Positions 34,513-62,977 are shown, numbered from the stretch's first letter. The stretch: DNA of 64,000 bases from Chrysomallon squamiferum (GCA_012295275.1 CM022668.1:6463529-6527528), one strand, 5' to 3'. Translations and numbers: made by a program. The notes: generated from the sequence alone by a model not told the origin.

Positions 34513-35220
34513 AATTGAAGATTTAGTTGAATATAATCAATCTAATTTTGGTAATTAATCTGAATCTTAATGCTGTTATTGATTTTTAAGTAATAAATTG
34601 TTGATAATTTAAGTAATTTCGTTGGACAGACATTAACTTGTTATTTTATTATTATTATTATTTTTTTTTTTTTTGGAGGCGTTAATACTTTAAAGAATCG
34701 AATCATCTGTGGATAATTACGTCTAGAAAATGAATAAAATAAGCTGAATCACTAACTGAAAACATTATGGATTGATTTAAGCATTTATTTACTTTTTTCA
34801 AAAATAAGTCTCTCATGCTATTACACAAAGTTGTTTTGGAGAACGCCTGTAATGGGGCTATTTTATAATTGATGTCGTCGTATATACAGAGCACTTAACT
34901 CGAATTTATATGGGACAGGGTTGGAACGGGTATTAACGCGTTGACATAACCAAGATGGTTTGTTGTACTGCACATATTACTAAGATACGGGCGGTATTAC
35001 TTTATTTTTTTTTTAAATGTTATTATTATTATTTTGTACATTTCTGAAACAGCGTAATATGTTTTCTATTCATGTAATTATTGTGTTTGCTGGCGGGAAA
35101 CAAAGTTAGTTACCGTGTTTGTGGAATGTCTCTATCGGCGGAAAGTGGTCGTCTGCACATTTGAGCGGGAATATTTCACAGATCTGTAGTGCCGGAAGCT
35201 AGCTTGAGGTTAACAACAAG

Positions 35221-35224
<4 letters not shown>

Positions 35225-35289
<65 letters not shown>
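35225..35289. repeat. (GA)n microsatellite
   Basis: Perfect tract of about 65 bp in the intergenic stretch. Confidence 0.95.
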
Positions 35290-35292
<3 letters not shown>

Positions 35293-36279
35293 TAAAAAAG
35301 AAATAAAAATAAAAATGAAAGAATAAAACGATAATAAATAAATAAATAATTTCTTATTTTATATAAACACAACTTTCTCTAAAAATCCTGTGGTCAGACA
35401 GTCACTGTTATTGTTTCCATTCTATCTCCAGTCGCAGAATATCAGTTTTGCTGCTGACGCACTGTTGTTGTGTCTCGTGGTTTTATTTTCAGAACGAGGC
35501 CAGACGGTCATTAGGTAAAAATATTCACGTGGTAAAAATTATACCAGAGCGTAAGTGGCGTTTGTTTTTAACTTTTTTCAAGACGTTATTTACTCGTGAA
35601 CAATTTGTTCATATTTATGCAATAAAGACAATAACATCAGTGTATAAGCTCAACATCAAAGTATAAGCTGCAACATCAAAGATTTGTTACAACAGTATTG
35701 TAACTTCGACGTCTACGATTAAATAGTAGTGTCGACATTATTCAACGTCACTGCCTTTACTACTATATCGCCATTTACTTTACGACTTCAGCGCCTGTAA
35801 TTTAGGTTTAATGTTTATATTATAATGTTCAACGTCTACAGTGTCAGCGTTTATAAGACAATGCCATTAGTTAGCAGATATCGAAAAAGAAAATGGCGAA
35901 ATGGAATTACAATGAAAGAAATGAAAAACGAATTACTTTCCTTTTTGTTTGTTTGTTTATTTATTTATTTACTGTTGTTGTTGTTGCTGCTGTTAGTATC
36001 ATTATCATCATTATTTATGTATTTATTTATTACTTTTATTTTCACGCCTTGTTTACTATTTTTATAGTCGTTGTTATTATTTTTATTATTGTTATTTTAT
36101 TATTACCGTTCACAAACACATCTATCTATTAAATAACATAAAGATAACTTCCTAACAATATCTGAAAGAGTTATCCCTAAAAGGGTGACCATCTGGTTAC
36201 TGTTAGGTTTGGACAAGAGTATCGTAACTAGCAGACGAAAATAAGTACACATGACCTTGAACATTCCATAATCACATTT

Positions 36280-36301
36280 CACGTGCTTTCGTTAGCACGT
36301 G
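36280..36301. promoter_or_regulatory. inverted pair of CACGTG E-boxes
   Basis: Perfect 8-bp inverted repeat CACGTGCT / AGCACGTG around a 6-base loop TTCGTT, so two palindromic E-boxes sit 16 bp apart. Could bind paired bHLH-Zip dimers. Confidence 0.35.
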
Positions 36302-36633
36302 CTCTTTGTTTAGTAGACGGTAACCCAAATTTCCCAAACGGTGTGAGATTTAGACGTAGTTATAAATAAACACATGCTGTTTTTAAACAGAAGAGAGAAA
36401 GACGTATAATTGTATATTTTACATTGTGTTTACGATCAGAGAGAGAGAGAGAGAGAGAGTTTTTTCATTTTCATCAGAAAAGCTATGAAAATTATATGAG
36501 TAATTAACCAGCGATGCTATATAACGAGAACATAAAAGATAAAAGATAAAAAAAAAAAAAAAGAGAAAAAAAGAAAGAAAAAAGTAAAATAAATAAATAA
36601 ATGAAATAAAATAAAATAATAAAATACAGAGAA

Positions 36634-36665
<32 letters not shown>

Positions 36666-37169
36666 TAATAATATAACAACAATAATAAAAATAACAGCAT
36701 CGACAATAAAAATAGTAATAGTAATAATAATAACAAATTATGCAAATTCGTTGTTTCCCCCCGCCTCATACTGACATTTTTGTTTGCTCATTTCATAATT
36801 TAATTATCTATTTGCCCATGGATCTGAAATCCATGCGCACGGCTGTTGCATTTAGTTATTAATTAATTGTATTTATTTTAGCAATTGGTTTATGCATTAC
36901 TTAAAACGTACTGTCGACAGTCAAAGGTAGATAGAATATTTCCGATGAATAGGAACGAGATATGAAAATAAATAATTAATAATTTAACTCAGCAATATAT
37001 ATATAATTTTTTCTTGTATGTTGTTCATTTAAATTATATATTTGTGTGTGTGTGTATGTGTATGCATGTACGTTTGAAGGTTTATACTTCTGTATTTATG
37101 TATACTGTATATGTATGTATATATGTACATATTATTGTTATAATCTGTTATTGCAGATCGTTCATACAA

Positions 37170-37170
<1 letters not shown>

Positions 37171-37215
<45 letters not shown>
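37171..37215. repeat. (AAT)n microsatellite
   Basis: Perfect trinucleotide tract in noncoding sequence. Confidence 0.95.
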
Positions 37216-37217
<2 letters not shown>

Positions 37218-37836
37218 TTGTAAGTATAAAGGACTTATTTTGGATGGTTCATTCATATTGTCACGGGTACTCGTTATCTAGTGTGAGTATTTTAATCCTG
37301 ATATTACGCGATTCTTCGAAAACATACGGAAATAACCGAATATCGCCGAATATAGTCGATAATAGCTGTATATTTTATAACCTGAGCGAGTCCGTAGCAA
37401 GTTTATTTAATCAATTAAAATACTCTTATACTGCGCGCGGAGATGAACCCTTTTTTTTTGTGTTGTTGAAAGTTAATAAAAATAAGGTAAAAGCTTTAAT
37501 CAGAAGTTCGTAATCTCTGACGTCAGCGGATCAGAAATGAGTAAGTTTCGGGCAATTAATATTGATTGTAATAATTTTTTCCTCAGGTTCTATATACGGA
37601 ATGCTTGCATTAAGTGTAGTTAATATTTACATGAAAATAACAGATAGTAGATTCTTTCCTTTCTTTGTTTTTCTTCTTTCTTCTTTCTTTTTCTCATTCT
37701 TTCTTTTCTTTTCTCTTTTTTAAAGGTAAACACACACACAAACACACACGTACAAAAATAGTCGTTATTAAAGAAACCAGAGAATTGTAATTTGCTTCAG
37801 CTTCTATACACACATACAGAAATACATAATTGTACG

Positions 37837-37840
<4 letters not shown>

Positions 37841-37893
<53 letters not shown>
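37841..37893. repeat. (GA)n microsatellite
   Basis: Perfect 53-bp tract. Confidence 0.95.
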
Positions 37894-37896
<3 letters not shown>

Positions 37897-37983
37897 AATA
37901 TAATAACACTGGCTTTATCTTTTGTTCCTTATTAAAACCCACGGACCGTACGTGATTTGTTTGTGAAGGCAAACGCTAATGTA

Positions 37984-37987
<4 letters not shown>

Positions 37988-38076
<89 letters not shown>

Positions 38077-38130
38077 AATAAAATATAACAATAATAATAA
38101 TAATATAAAAATAAAATGAAATAAAATAAA
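37988..38130. repeat. poly(A) then (AAT)n and (AAAT)n tract
   Basis: A run of about 32 A followed by AAT and AAAT repeats. It could mark an old retroposon tail, but no element body is recognisable upstream. Confidence 0.85.
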
Positions 38131-38850
38131 TTCAGTTTTAACAGAAATTATTTCACATCCGCGCGAAACAGCGCGTGATATTTATCGCGTGCAAAATCAT
38201 TTCTTCTTTCACTGAATGTGTAAAAGTATAATATACGAAACCCAGTATTTAAAATACAGTACAGAGCATAGAATTAACTGATACTTTCAGCCATAAATAC
38301 ATAAATAAGTTAAATTAAAGTAAACAATTAGCGACAGCAAACGCCTTTAACAGAGCCAAAAAATAAAACTAATCGGAAATAGTGTATGTGTATGTATGCA
38401 TATGTGTGCTGTATATGTGTGTCAGTGTATGTGTGACTGTGTTCATAAAATTATATTCAAGAGAGAAAGAAAGGAGAGGAAAAGAACGAAATAAAACACA
38501 AAAACGTCAAGCGTAACCCAAAGATCTCCCCCCCCACGCAGCTGAGTGACATTGACGTCATACTTTTCTTCATGCATGGGTGGTTTTATTATCTCTGTCT
38601 TCATTTTGAATGTTTCAGCTTCGAAGATTATCGAAAGTAGTTAATATTTCATAGTTTTTTTGCTGATTTTTTGTTTTTAGACCAGGAAATATATGTTACA
38701 ATGTATGAGAATTAGCGGAGTAAAGGCATAACTAATTATTTTAAAAGTACAAAGCTATTAATTTTAACAATGCTTTAATATGTATTTATCAACAAAATTA
38801 ATAAATAAATTATTCTTAAAGTTTTTTTTAGCGTGACTAATGTTTTGAAA

Positions 38851-38886
<36 letters not shown>

Positions 38887-41800
38887 AAAACAAAAATAAA
38901 AATAAATAAATATTGACCAAGTTTATTTACCACTGAGGAAATGTGGTCATGAAAATAATTAAAGAGAAGATGCGAGGACTTTTCTGATGTGCTTTTCAAT
39001 GGATAACGAACAAAGGTCGGATTTTCACGTCATGTTTCATTATTTGCCGACGTGCCGCTTAATAAAAAAACAATCACGTCAGGATACAACCAAAGTTCGG
39101 TTTATTTCGTCATATTCCGTTAAATGTCGGTTTACTGTTCAATAGCCGTCACGTTGATACACGAGCAAGGCTGGACTTCTTCCGTAAGATTTCGGAAAAA
39201 CTGGTGTTTCGTGTCCAATACCGGCTTTTTGGTATCGTCACTTAGGGACACATAGAAATCGGTTTACTCCGTTTATCAGTAAGCTTAAGAGAAGGGACGT
39301 GTTCGATCGCTTTGGTTCGAATAAATAATCAAGTTATTTGGCAGAGTGAATGAAAGTCAGATTTCATCAACAAATCGTACGACAGCTCGCTGGAAACACT
39401 AACAACAGGATGAGATGTGGGGGAAATGGTTTTCTTGGCCTAATATATTTTTGTATGTTATCTGATTCTTCATATATATATATTCAGCCAATTACCATTT
39501 CAACTACTACTACTACTACTAAACATACATACCTACTCATTAATAAATAAGTGAAATAAAGTAAAGAAAAAGGCGTTTTAATATAAAAAAATATTAAAAA
39601 AAATATTAATAAAATATTAATAATAATAAAAAAAATTACTAAGTATAAAAGATGAATGTTATAGCAGCTTCGCACTGTTCCTGCAACAATAATAACAAAA
39701 CAAAACAAAACAAATAATAATAATATAAAAATAATAATAATAATAATCGTACTCGGAAATAAAATTCATTTCAGCAAACAAAACATTAAAAAATTTCCGA
39801 AGATTTTTTTACAGGCTATAAAAAATGATTTATAGTAACTTGAACAATTACAGAAACCAATATATTTTGTTCCAAACCATTTTCCCATTCGGTTATAATG
39901 ACGACGTCAGAAAATATATTTTATTTTTAGTTCGCAGTTAATCGTGTCTAAAATTTCTGCCCTTCTGAAAAAGCATACAAGATCGATTTTTAATTTTCTT
40001 CCTTAGCAATAAAACATTCAGAAACGAAGAACAAATTGGCATTTAACAGATAGCTGGAAAGATTCATTGGTCTAAATTTGAATCTTGATCTTTAATTATT
40101 TATAATGATGTAGCAGATATGTTTATTTCAGAAGGAAGTAGTAATTTAACCACACCATTTAGAATATCAGCGTCTGTCGCTGGTACCAGATTTTATAAAC
40201 AAGTTACATTACAGTGGTTATTTTATATAATAGTACTGCATTATACAGGCTTATACAATTTCAGGCATGAATTAAATACGAACGAAGAAGAAGATACAAA
40301 CCAAATATCAGATATCTTATACACTGACTATATTATTTTATGAAGTAAATTAAAACAAACGACGCCACGGTAATAATAACAAATGATGCTTACATATGCG
40401 CAGAAGTAATAAGACAACAAATGAATCTGGAGCGACAATCTGAAGCAACACCGGTTCTATATTTGGTTTGCAAAGCTGGCGCAGTTTTAATTTTATTCAA
40501 GTTGACCTATTTACATTTTGTAATGCAATAACGATGATGTAAATGTGCCAAACACACGTGTAAGTCTTCTGACAGCGATGTAATTTAAAAAATTTCCATT
40601 TGACACACCTAGACTTGAATCCGGCTGAAGAAATCAGAAGGTAAAATAAAACGAGAACTTAATTATATACAGAACAGACGCGCCCCGTACTTAACCAGTT
40701 AATTAATAAGTATGTTACAGTATTATTATAAAAGTATGTTACTGTTATTGGGTACCACCATCGGCGCATTATTTAAAAAATCATTTTTAAGCAGGAAATA
40801 ACGAAGCATTCCTAGACTGTAAAATATTAGATGAAAGTGCAAAATCGATTATTGCGCCACGTTATTTAACGAAAATGTAGCAAGCATTTCAGTCATTCAC
40901 CGACATTTGTGTTAAACAATATTGGTCCGCTCGTCTGCCTTCTCTGTATACAAAATAATTTAGTGATTAAGGTCCACCACGTATTGTAATGTTAACAATC
41001 CAGTTGTCGAAATATCTGGATAATATTTATAGTATTATTAAAATGGGACCATTTGTTTGTATTAAATGAGTAACTGCAGTAGCATCACAAATTGTATATA
41101 GATGAAAAATTAACATGCAAGGCTCATTTTAATTTAGATCAGATCACAAATTATTTTGTTGTTTAATATGTGTGATAATTATAAATTATTTCAGTGTTAA
41201 ACAAGTGTTAATAATTACTAGATGTCAGAGATATATATTTTTTCAAATAGTAGTTTATAGTATAGCACTGATTAGAGGCAAACAATTTTGTTTTGTCAAA
41301 AAAGGAAAAGAAAAAAGAAATAGAGCTCAAAATTTGATAACTCGGTTGTTTCTTAAGTCTTCTTTTTTTTTTTAAACAACAAGAAAAACCCAATTATTAT
41401 TATTATTATCCTTTTTTTTTTTTTTGTTAGCTCTCACTGATGTTAAAATCATGTTATTTATGAAGTATTAGGATGGTTGCTAAGTAACTGTCAGTGAAAT
41501 TCACTCATTAATTTGTAATCCTCTTAGGATAATCTGTTTACATAACTCATGTCAGCTGGATGTCTTTTAAAAAGAATAACAAACATTTTTTTTAATGAAA
41601 ATAATGTTTTAATGTTTGTGTGTGTGTGTGTGTGTGTGTTATTTGTGCTGTCTCTGTTTCAGAGACATATACACACATGTGGATGCACACAAATATATAC
41701 TCACAAAAGCACACAAACAGAAACACAAACATACATATATTTGCAGACACACACACACACACACACACACTCTGTTCCTCTGATTCATATATACTGTTTC

Positions 41801-42157
41801 TTTCTGTCTTTCATCTGTCTTCCTTTATTTTTTCACTCTCTCCATTTCTTTTTCTTGCTTAAATTTCATATTCTCTCTCTCATTGATGAAACTTTAATGT
41901 AAGAAGACAACACAAAAATTAATACAAAAAAACCCCAACAACACAATAATTAATACACAAAAACATCAAAAACACAACAAAAATTATCCTCCCCCAAGAA
42001 AACATTAATAAATAAAACAAAATAGCAACTGTCCTACTCTTTATGTTATTTATTTCAACACATATGTATTTTATAAAAATATTTTATTCACGAAATCTTT
42101 AAAAAAGTAATTTTATAATTTTATTTACTTTTTCCATTTTTTTTTTTTCTTCTTCAG

Positions 42158-55228
<13,071 letters not shown>

Positions 55229-55410
55229 GTGCAAACCCTCCCCCTCCCCCTCCAAAACATAACAAACAATAAGTCTCAGGTCAAAAAAAAACCAGGCTTT
55301 AAAATTATAGTGCTACAATTTAAAAATAATAATAATAATATTTATTTTATAGACTGAATTATTAGACAAAATATTTTAGTTTATGTAAAAATATCAAATT
55401 CAAATGTGAT

Positions 55411-55441
<31 letters not shown>

Positions 55442-57290
55442 GTAAAAAAAATTGTCCAGACAATCCAGGTGTTTCTGTTTAACATGGTTTTTACAAAGTT
55501 TACAAAATGTGGTCACTATGTAAAGGTGCTTATGAAAATTTTAGGTGTTTTTGTACGTTTGTACATCTGGAATTAGTTTGAAAAGTGTGAAATACGGTCA
55601 ATGCTTTTGTACTGTTAAGAGGTGAACAGTATAAAGTGTTAAAATGATTCTTTTAAAAAGTGGCCAGTATGTTTGGTATATATACAGGTGTCCATACAAT
55701 TCAGGATTGCTTTTACAATACGACGAATAATTCTTTTTCCCAAATATGGCGTTATGTACATTATACAAAGGTGTACACTGTGTGCAGGTGTATGGAATAA
55801 TGAAGTGTATGTTGTATAGAAAAGTTTTTGTTACAGTTTATTTAGGTACTAAGTCAAGTATGTATATGTTTTGTGTTAAACAAATTATGCAGCTATGGTT
55901 GCATGATATTTGAGATAAAGCCAATATTAATTCTTAAATAAAATAATAAATTATTATTTTTTATTAAAAATGTGTCTTTATTATAAAAATTAAATAATTG
56001 TGTTTAATGTAAGTTCATTAAAAAAAAAATGAAGATTAAATATCTAGTAGAAAAATAAGTAATATAAAGGGTGAATCTATAAAAGGGAAATAGATTATTT
56101 TAATACTGGCTATCTCAAAGGTGAATTAATTATATCTAAAGGATGGATATCTTAAACTAATATATTTACCCTTTAATTATATTTAGGGTAAACATTTTTT
56201 AGATGTATACATATATCAATAAAATAAATTACGTTAATGTTAGATATCTCTAAAGTGAATTAATTATATTTAACGGTAAATTTCAGTGAATGGTTATATT
56301 TACCCTTAAAAAATATTATGGGTATCAAATATATTTAGGGACATAAATAAAGTTAAGGGTAACAGGGTAATTCATGATATTAAGGGTATGTACCAAAAGG
56401 AAATAAATAATATTTTTATAGGGAAATTAAATATATTGAGGGTAAATATATTAAAGTGAATGTGTTTATGGTGTATAGTAAAATGAATTATATTAAGATA
56501 TACCACTTAGTAAAATTAGTTATATGTAGAGCATATCTCAGTGAAATCAGTTATATTAAGGTTAGTTATTTTAAATTGAAATACAGAATATCAAGACTGG
56601 AAATAAATAATTTTAGGAATAGCAAGTAAATAAATGTATGTTGAAACATTCAGTAGAATTTTAAATTTTTATTAATTTTGTTTTATTTTTGTATTGACAT
56701 ATCTGTTTATCTATTTAATTTGTTTTCATTTTTTTTTTTTTTTCAACAAACCTTTGTAAAACCCCATTTTTTTTTTTTTTTTATAAATAACAAAGTCAGT
56801 TGTCAATTTTTTTATGTAGATGTGTTTGGTGTTGATGAATAAAATACAGTTATACAAATTAAACATTTTTAAAGAAAATAATGAGAAGTGAAATTTTTTT
56901 ATATTAAAGCTACAAGAAAATATCAAATGTATTCTTTATGTAATTTCAGTTACATATCCTTTGGTTCATATCACATTTTAATCAAAATTTAATTTACAGT
57001 ATTAATTTTACGTGTATATATAATATTTTAAAAATCAGGACATTTAAATAGTTATTCTAAAATAAGGTGTTCAGATATTTATTTTATGATCAAGTCATTT
57101 AAATGTTTATTTTACAAAATTTATGTAATTTTAGTATTGTAATCATAATTGTTTTGTTGTGAATGTGGACAGAACAATTGTTTCAAAATTTTCTTTACCA
57201 GCCAGTGTTATATAATAATTTTACATATTTGGTTTTTTTGTGTAACTGTAAAGTCTTATAATGTGACTGTGGGCCTTAAACTTGAGTCTG
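55229..57290 (+). other. NAGS 3' untranslated region and flank
   Basis: AT-rich, very low CpG. AATAAA occurs at about 55936 and many later places, so the cleavage site cannot be fixed by eye. 56040-56600 has loosely repeated TGAATTAATTATATTTAAGG-like motifs. Confidence 0.4.
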
Positions 57291-57329
57291 TTTGCATCGA
57301 AAAGAACCTTGTACTTTGAACAATAGAGG

Positions 57330-57665
57330 CATGTCATTAGTTGTTAAGGAATATAGTAGTATTGTTGTTTGTCCTAGAGGTATGTAAGATATCATTAGTC
57401 TTTAAGGAATATAGGATTATTGTTAGTCTTTAAGGAATATAGGCTTGATGTTAGTCCTTAAGGAATGTAGGTTTATCATTAGTCCTTAAGGAATGTAGGT
57501 TTATCATTAATCTTTAAAGAATGCAGTTTGTTAGTCCTTAAGGAATATAGGTTTGTTGTTAGTCCTTAAGGCATATGGCACTGTTGTTAGTCTGTGAAGA
57601 ATATAGGATTGTTGTTAATCATTAAGGAATATAGGCTTATCATTAATCCATAAGGAATACATCTT
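57330..57665. repeat. ~30-bp tandem repeat downstream of NAGS
   Basis: About ten diverged units of TTGTTAGTCCTTAAGGAATA plus TAGG. Confidence 0.88.
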
Positions 57666-59202
57666 AAAATAGACCGGTATTAAGAAATTAAAAAATATAT
57701 GCCATAAACATATGTTACAGTCTGTTATGGAATAAACAGTGGGATATAACAGGAGTATCGTAATTAACAAAATTGCTCAAAGTTATTTTATTGTCATAAA
57801 TTATTAAATTTCTGATGGTTACATTTAAGATTTATTTTAACATTAAAATATTTTAAAATGTCATTATTATGAATTTTCTGATGTTTATTCAGTTCCAGAG
57901 TAGAGTTAAACAAAAGTTGATTATGGATGAATACAATTAAAATTAAACTGAAATATGAAGTTAAAACATAGTTGATGCTTGTTTTTGTATTTTGGTTATA
58001 AGGTTTATATAACTAAAGTCAGATATATAATTATATATACATCAGCTATTTTAGTTTTTATCTTTTGACTGTTAACAAGTAATTGAAAATTACATTAATA
58101 GGTGTCATTAATAAAGAGATGATCCATGTAAGTATTTAATATACTACAAATATTTTTTAATTATATTTTTATTTTTTTAAATCTTTTGATTGTTAACAAA
58201 GAATTAAAAATTACTTTAATGATGTCATTACAGAATTGACTATCAAAATTTGTCATTTCTATTTTAATATTGTGCCTTGATTTTCACATCATAATTTAGC
58301 TACTAGAACAAATCTTTATTGTAATATAGCTTCCATAATAAAATTTTGTATAAGGTTCATAATATTTAAATTAATTTATCCGAAACTGTTTTATAGTATT
58401 TAAATTTCAGAAAATCCAATTCTGTTTGAAATTTATACTACATGAATCTTTAAATTCTATTCTGACATCTTTTATTAATAAATAATAGTACTAACAGCAA
58501 TAATAATAATAAATACATATTTTAATATATTTACAGATGTTTGCATAACAAAACAAAGTGCTAATGTAAATCATTTTATTTTATTTTTTTATTTTTTATT
58601 TTTTTACTTTATATATTAAAATGTCAGATTTTGTTAAATATAATTTTTGTATCAAAATTTAAGTTATATAACATATTTTTAACTGATTTTTTAATATTTA
58701 CTACAACTACAACTACTACTACTATTATTATTATTATTATTTTTTATTATATTATATTATTATTACTATTAAATGTAATTATTTTTTTGTTTTAATTGTT
58801 CCTAATATTTACACTAGACTAGAGGGTATGTTTAGTTCTGAATTATCTGAAATGAACTGACAGGGTGAAAGGTCATTGACCCAGATCTCAGTATTATTAT
58901 TTATATATCAAATCTGTTTTGTTATTTTTGTATTTTTAGTTAAAAGAATCTCTTTTTAAATATTTCTTGAATTTTCATTTGAAAATGCATTCTGCTGTAA
59001 ATAGATTTGTATATATTTGTATATAAAACTGGACAAATTGGTGTATATATTCGTACATTGTGTTATATATTTATATCTATCTGTATCTTTAAACTGTTTA
59101 ATTTTTGAAATTGTAAATATTTTATTCAGAAAATAAATATAATAATGGAAGGATAATTGGATGTGGGTTAGTGAAATATATTTTATTTTATTCTTATAGA
59201 TC

Positions 59203-59251
<49 letters not shown>

Positions 59252-62200
59252 GGAAATTTATTTTTGAGTGTTATCTGACTGCAGCAGCTGAAATTAAAAA
59301 TATGCAAAATAATCCATTTAGATTTATAGGCAATAGTTAAATGTATAATACTGATTTTTATTTTTATTTTTATTTATTTATTTATTTATTATTTATTTTT
59401 ATTATTTTATTAGTATTTGTTTTGTTGTTCTGCTGAGTACAAATATTACATACTTGAATAAAATTGTAATTTGAATTTTTTTCCTGTATAATTATGTATA
59501 TTTATAGGTGTTGATGGAAGTATGAATGTACTTGTATATAAATTATTAATGTAATTCCTTAATAAAAATAATATTGAATATTTAGACTTGTATAATTTTA
59601 TTTAAAGATTCATTTTATTTATTTTTTAATTTTTTTATTTTCTTAGAGAATTTATTCATGGCAGCTGATAGTAAAAAGAAAATTATAATTATTTAAAAAA
59701 ACAACAAAAAAAAAACACCCATATATATTAATAAAATAAATGCTAGTATGCAAAAAATTCCTTTTTAGTAAATTTTTAACATTTTCTAAAAGTTATTATA
59801 TATTTAAAATCCATTCATTTTAGTTTTATTACATGATTTAAAACATTAATAAATTTATTTATTTGAAAGATACATCATTCTTCCATGAAAGAGTACCAAA
59901 TTTTTATTATTATTAAAATATTTATAAATATTTACTTCCTTTCGTATTACAAAATACAAGCTTTAAAAATAATAATACATATCTTGATATTGTATTAAAC
60001 ACATTTTGTTGCAATATCTTTTTAACTTGATTATCAAAACAGCTTTCCAATTCTTGATTTGTGATACTCTTTATGTAAATATAGTTTTAGTATACTTGAG
60101 TTCACTCAACAGACATCAGGGATTCTGCCAGACAAATTACTGGGTTCAGAATTTGTTAAATTTCTGTCCATACATATGAGAGGTGGGGGAAATTTTAAAA
60201 ATGAAACAGCAAAATTTTAAACTGAAATTGGATCTAGTTTCAGGTAATAGTTTAATATGAATTTATATCAATATCAACAGTTTTGTGATTCCAGTATATG
60301 GCTGAAATGTATTTTCATTAAAAATCTTATTAATTTAATAATAATAATTTAATGATACTAATAATAATAACAATAATAACAATAATAATATTTATGAGAA
60401 TAATAATAATAGTAGTAGTAGTAGTAGTAGCAGATATAGTAATAATAATAATAATAATAAAAAATAATAAGAAAAAACCAACAAATTGCTAATTTAAAAA
60501 AAATATTTTATAGTCATCAGAAGCTGATGAAATCGTTCTGTTAAACTTTAAATGAATATTTTTGGTTAACATAACTTTACCCTTTTTTCCTGCTGGCAGA
60601 AACTCTGGCTGTGTTGTAAATAGCTGTATATTTGTACTTACACTGTTACTGTGGCTGTACATAGTGTATAAACAAAGGTATTTATATCTGTGTTTTGTTA
60701 ATAGGTTGTTAATCCACTTAGACATTTCAATTTTTTTGTCCAAAATGTCTTTGTTATTACAATGTCATCGTGGTTAACTAAAAAATAACAGTAATAAACA
60801 GTAAGTAAAATATCTAATGAATTTGTTTGTTGTTATATCAGAGTGCTTGTTTTGTGTGTTCTGTGGCAGATCTGTTATTGACAGGACAGTGAAACTTTTT
60901 TGTGTGTTTGTTTTTAAAACATTTAAGAATAGGACTCATTCTTTACATTAGGAGTGAAAGCAGATTGCCCAAAACAATAAAATAATAACTTATAAGTATA
61001 AAGAATTGTTTTTAAATGATTTACTCAAAGTACAACAGGTAGACTTTGTCACTCTAAGCATCATCTACTACATCTACAATCACTTCATATCTAATGGTTT
61101 TTTTTTTTTTTTTATTTAATTTAATTTATTTATTTATTATTATTATTTTCTTTTTTATTATTATTTTTTTAATTTATTTTATTATATTCTTTTTTTTTTT
61201 TTTTTTTTTTTTTTTTCTGTCATCTGATCTGAATTACCAGAATTTATAAAGCATAACAAAATAATGGTTTAAAATTATGTGGATGCTGCAATTTTTCATA
61301 GGAATGACAACTGTGTTCTTAGTATTATTTACAGGTAAAATGAATTATGTTCCTTACAGGGTAGATCAATTAGATATAGCTTCTTTTAGTGTTGTTAAAA
61401 ATACCCAGCTGTTAATTATAAAGTGGAAAAATAGCAGTGCTCAAATGTCTAGTAAAAAATATTATTTTACTGAACAACCTTCACAAACAGATGTGTATTG
61501 CATTTAATCAGACCAATCATTCATCTCAAACTAGAATTTTTAAAACCTGCCTTTGTGTAAGATGATAAGTGATGATGCACAAACTGAAGTCTGAGTCTTC
61601 AATATATCAAATTAAAAAAAAAAAATATAAAAAAAAAAAAAAATAAAAAAATCAGTGGCTTTCATTTAGTGACTGCATTTTTGATGTTTACTTGTGACAT
61701 TAACACTTACAATTCAGTTTCTTCTGAGGTGAATACCAATAAATACAGATAAACATTTGCACTGGAAGTTCAGTGAAATGTTATTTGATGATAAATACTA
61801 TTTACTCTTGCCCATCTTTAGCAGTCAAAACCATCAACTTAAAATGCTGTGGATCTAATTTTTTAGAGTGGGGCTCTGAATATGATTTAAAGAAAGAAAG
61901 AAAAAAGAAAAAAAGAAAAGTAAAATAAATAAATATGTAAGAAAATAACTAAATAGTTAAAAGTAAATAAATAAGTATATGAATAAATAAATAAATGAAA
62001 AAAATGTATACGAATCAAATAAGTACAAAAGTATGTATGTGAATTAGTAAATAAAAAGAAACAAAATAAGTGAGGATAATGCAATTGTGGAGAAAAAAGT
62101 GAAGTCTGATTTTGAAAGGATTTATTAATTTTTATATTGCACAGTTAGACATGTATTACAATCTTTACACAATGCTTTTATGTTAAGTAATATCTTGTTA

Positions 62201-62281
62201 TGAGCAAAAATGAGGTGGGGAAAAACAATGAAAGCAACAACATAAAGAAAAAAGAAGTAGAAAACAATAATCTTGTTCATT

Positions 62282-62326
<45 letters not shown>

Positions 62327-62945
62327 GATCAGTCAATAAATTTTAAAAATCCTTTTTAAATATTAATTAATTTTTCACTTAAATAACAGTGAACACACAT
62401 AATGCATTTACCAGAAAAGTAATGAATTAGGGTTAATTTTGATATTTAATCATGATTTAGTGTCAAAATAAATATTATCAGTTTAATAAATCATTTACTT
62501 AAACTTTACATAATTTCAAAATAGTTTCAAAACAGTAAAAGTTGGTTAATCCTCTTTGAAAGAACTGGCAACCAATGACTGAATTTTTTTTTTTTGTTTA
62601 CTACATTTTCTTTTAGACAGTCAAATATTTTCTCATTCCTTCATCTCTCTTTTACCTGTTTTTCTTACATTCATCCATCTTTCTTTGTTTCTCTTTCATC
62701 TGTCTCAATGCAGCACACACACAGACACATGCGCACACACACACACACACAAAACAGTCTCACAAGAGCAGTTTTTGTTTATTTTTTCTTCCTTGAGTTG
62801 AACAGAATTCAACACCAAACATTGCAGTTATACTTGTCTTTTATAGATGTAATCCAATCCATTTGTACCAAACAAACTGTTATATTAATAATAATAATAG
62901 TAGTAGTAGTAATAATAATAATAATAATAATATAATAATAATAAT

Positions 62946-62977
<32 letters not shown>

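Noticed and set aside
37988-38130. Poly(A) followed by AAT/AAAT repeats as a retroposon tail
   Set aside because: No LINE or SINE body, no reverse transcriptase frame and no target duplication could be seen.
40119-40343. Plus-strand frame of 74 residues just upstream of NAGS
   Set aside because: Mixed composition but no splice signals linking it to NAGS and no family resemblance; likely chance.
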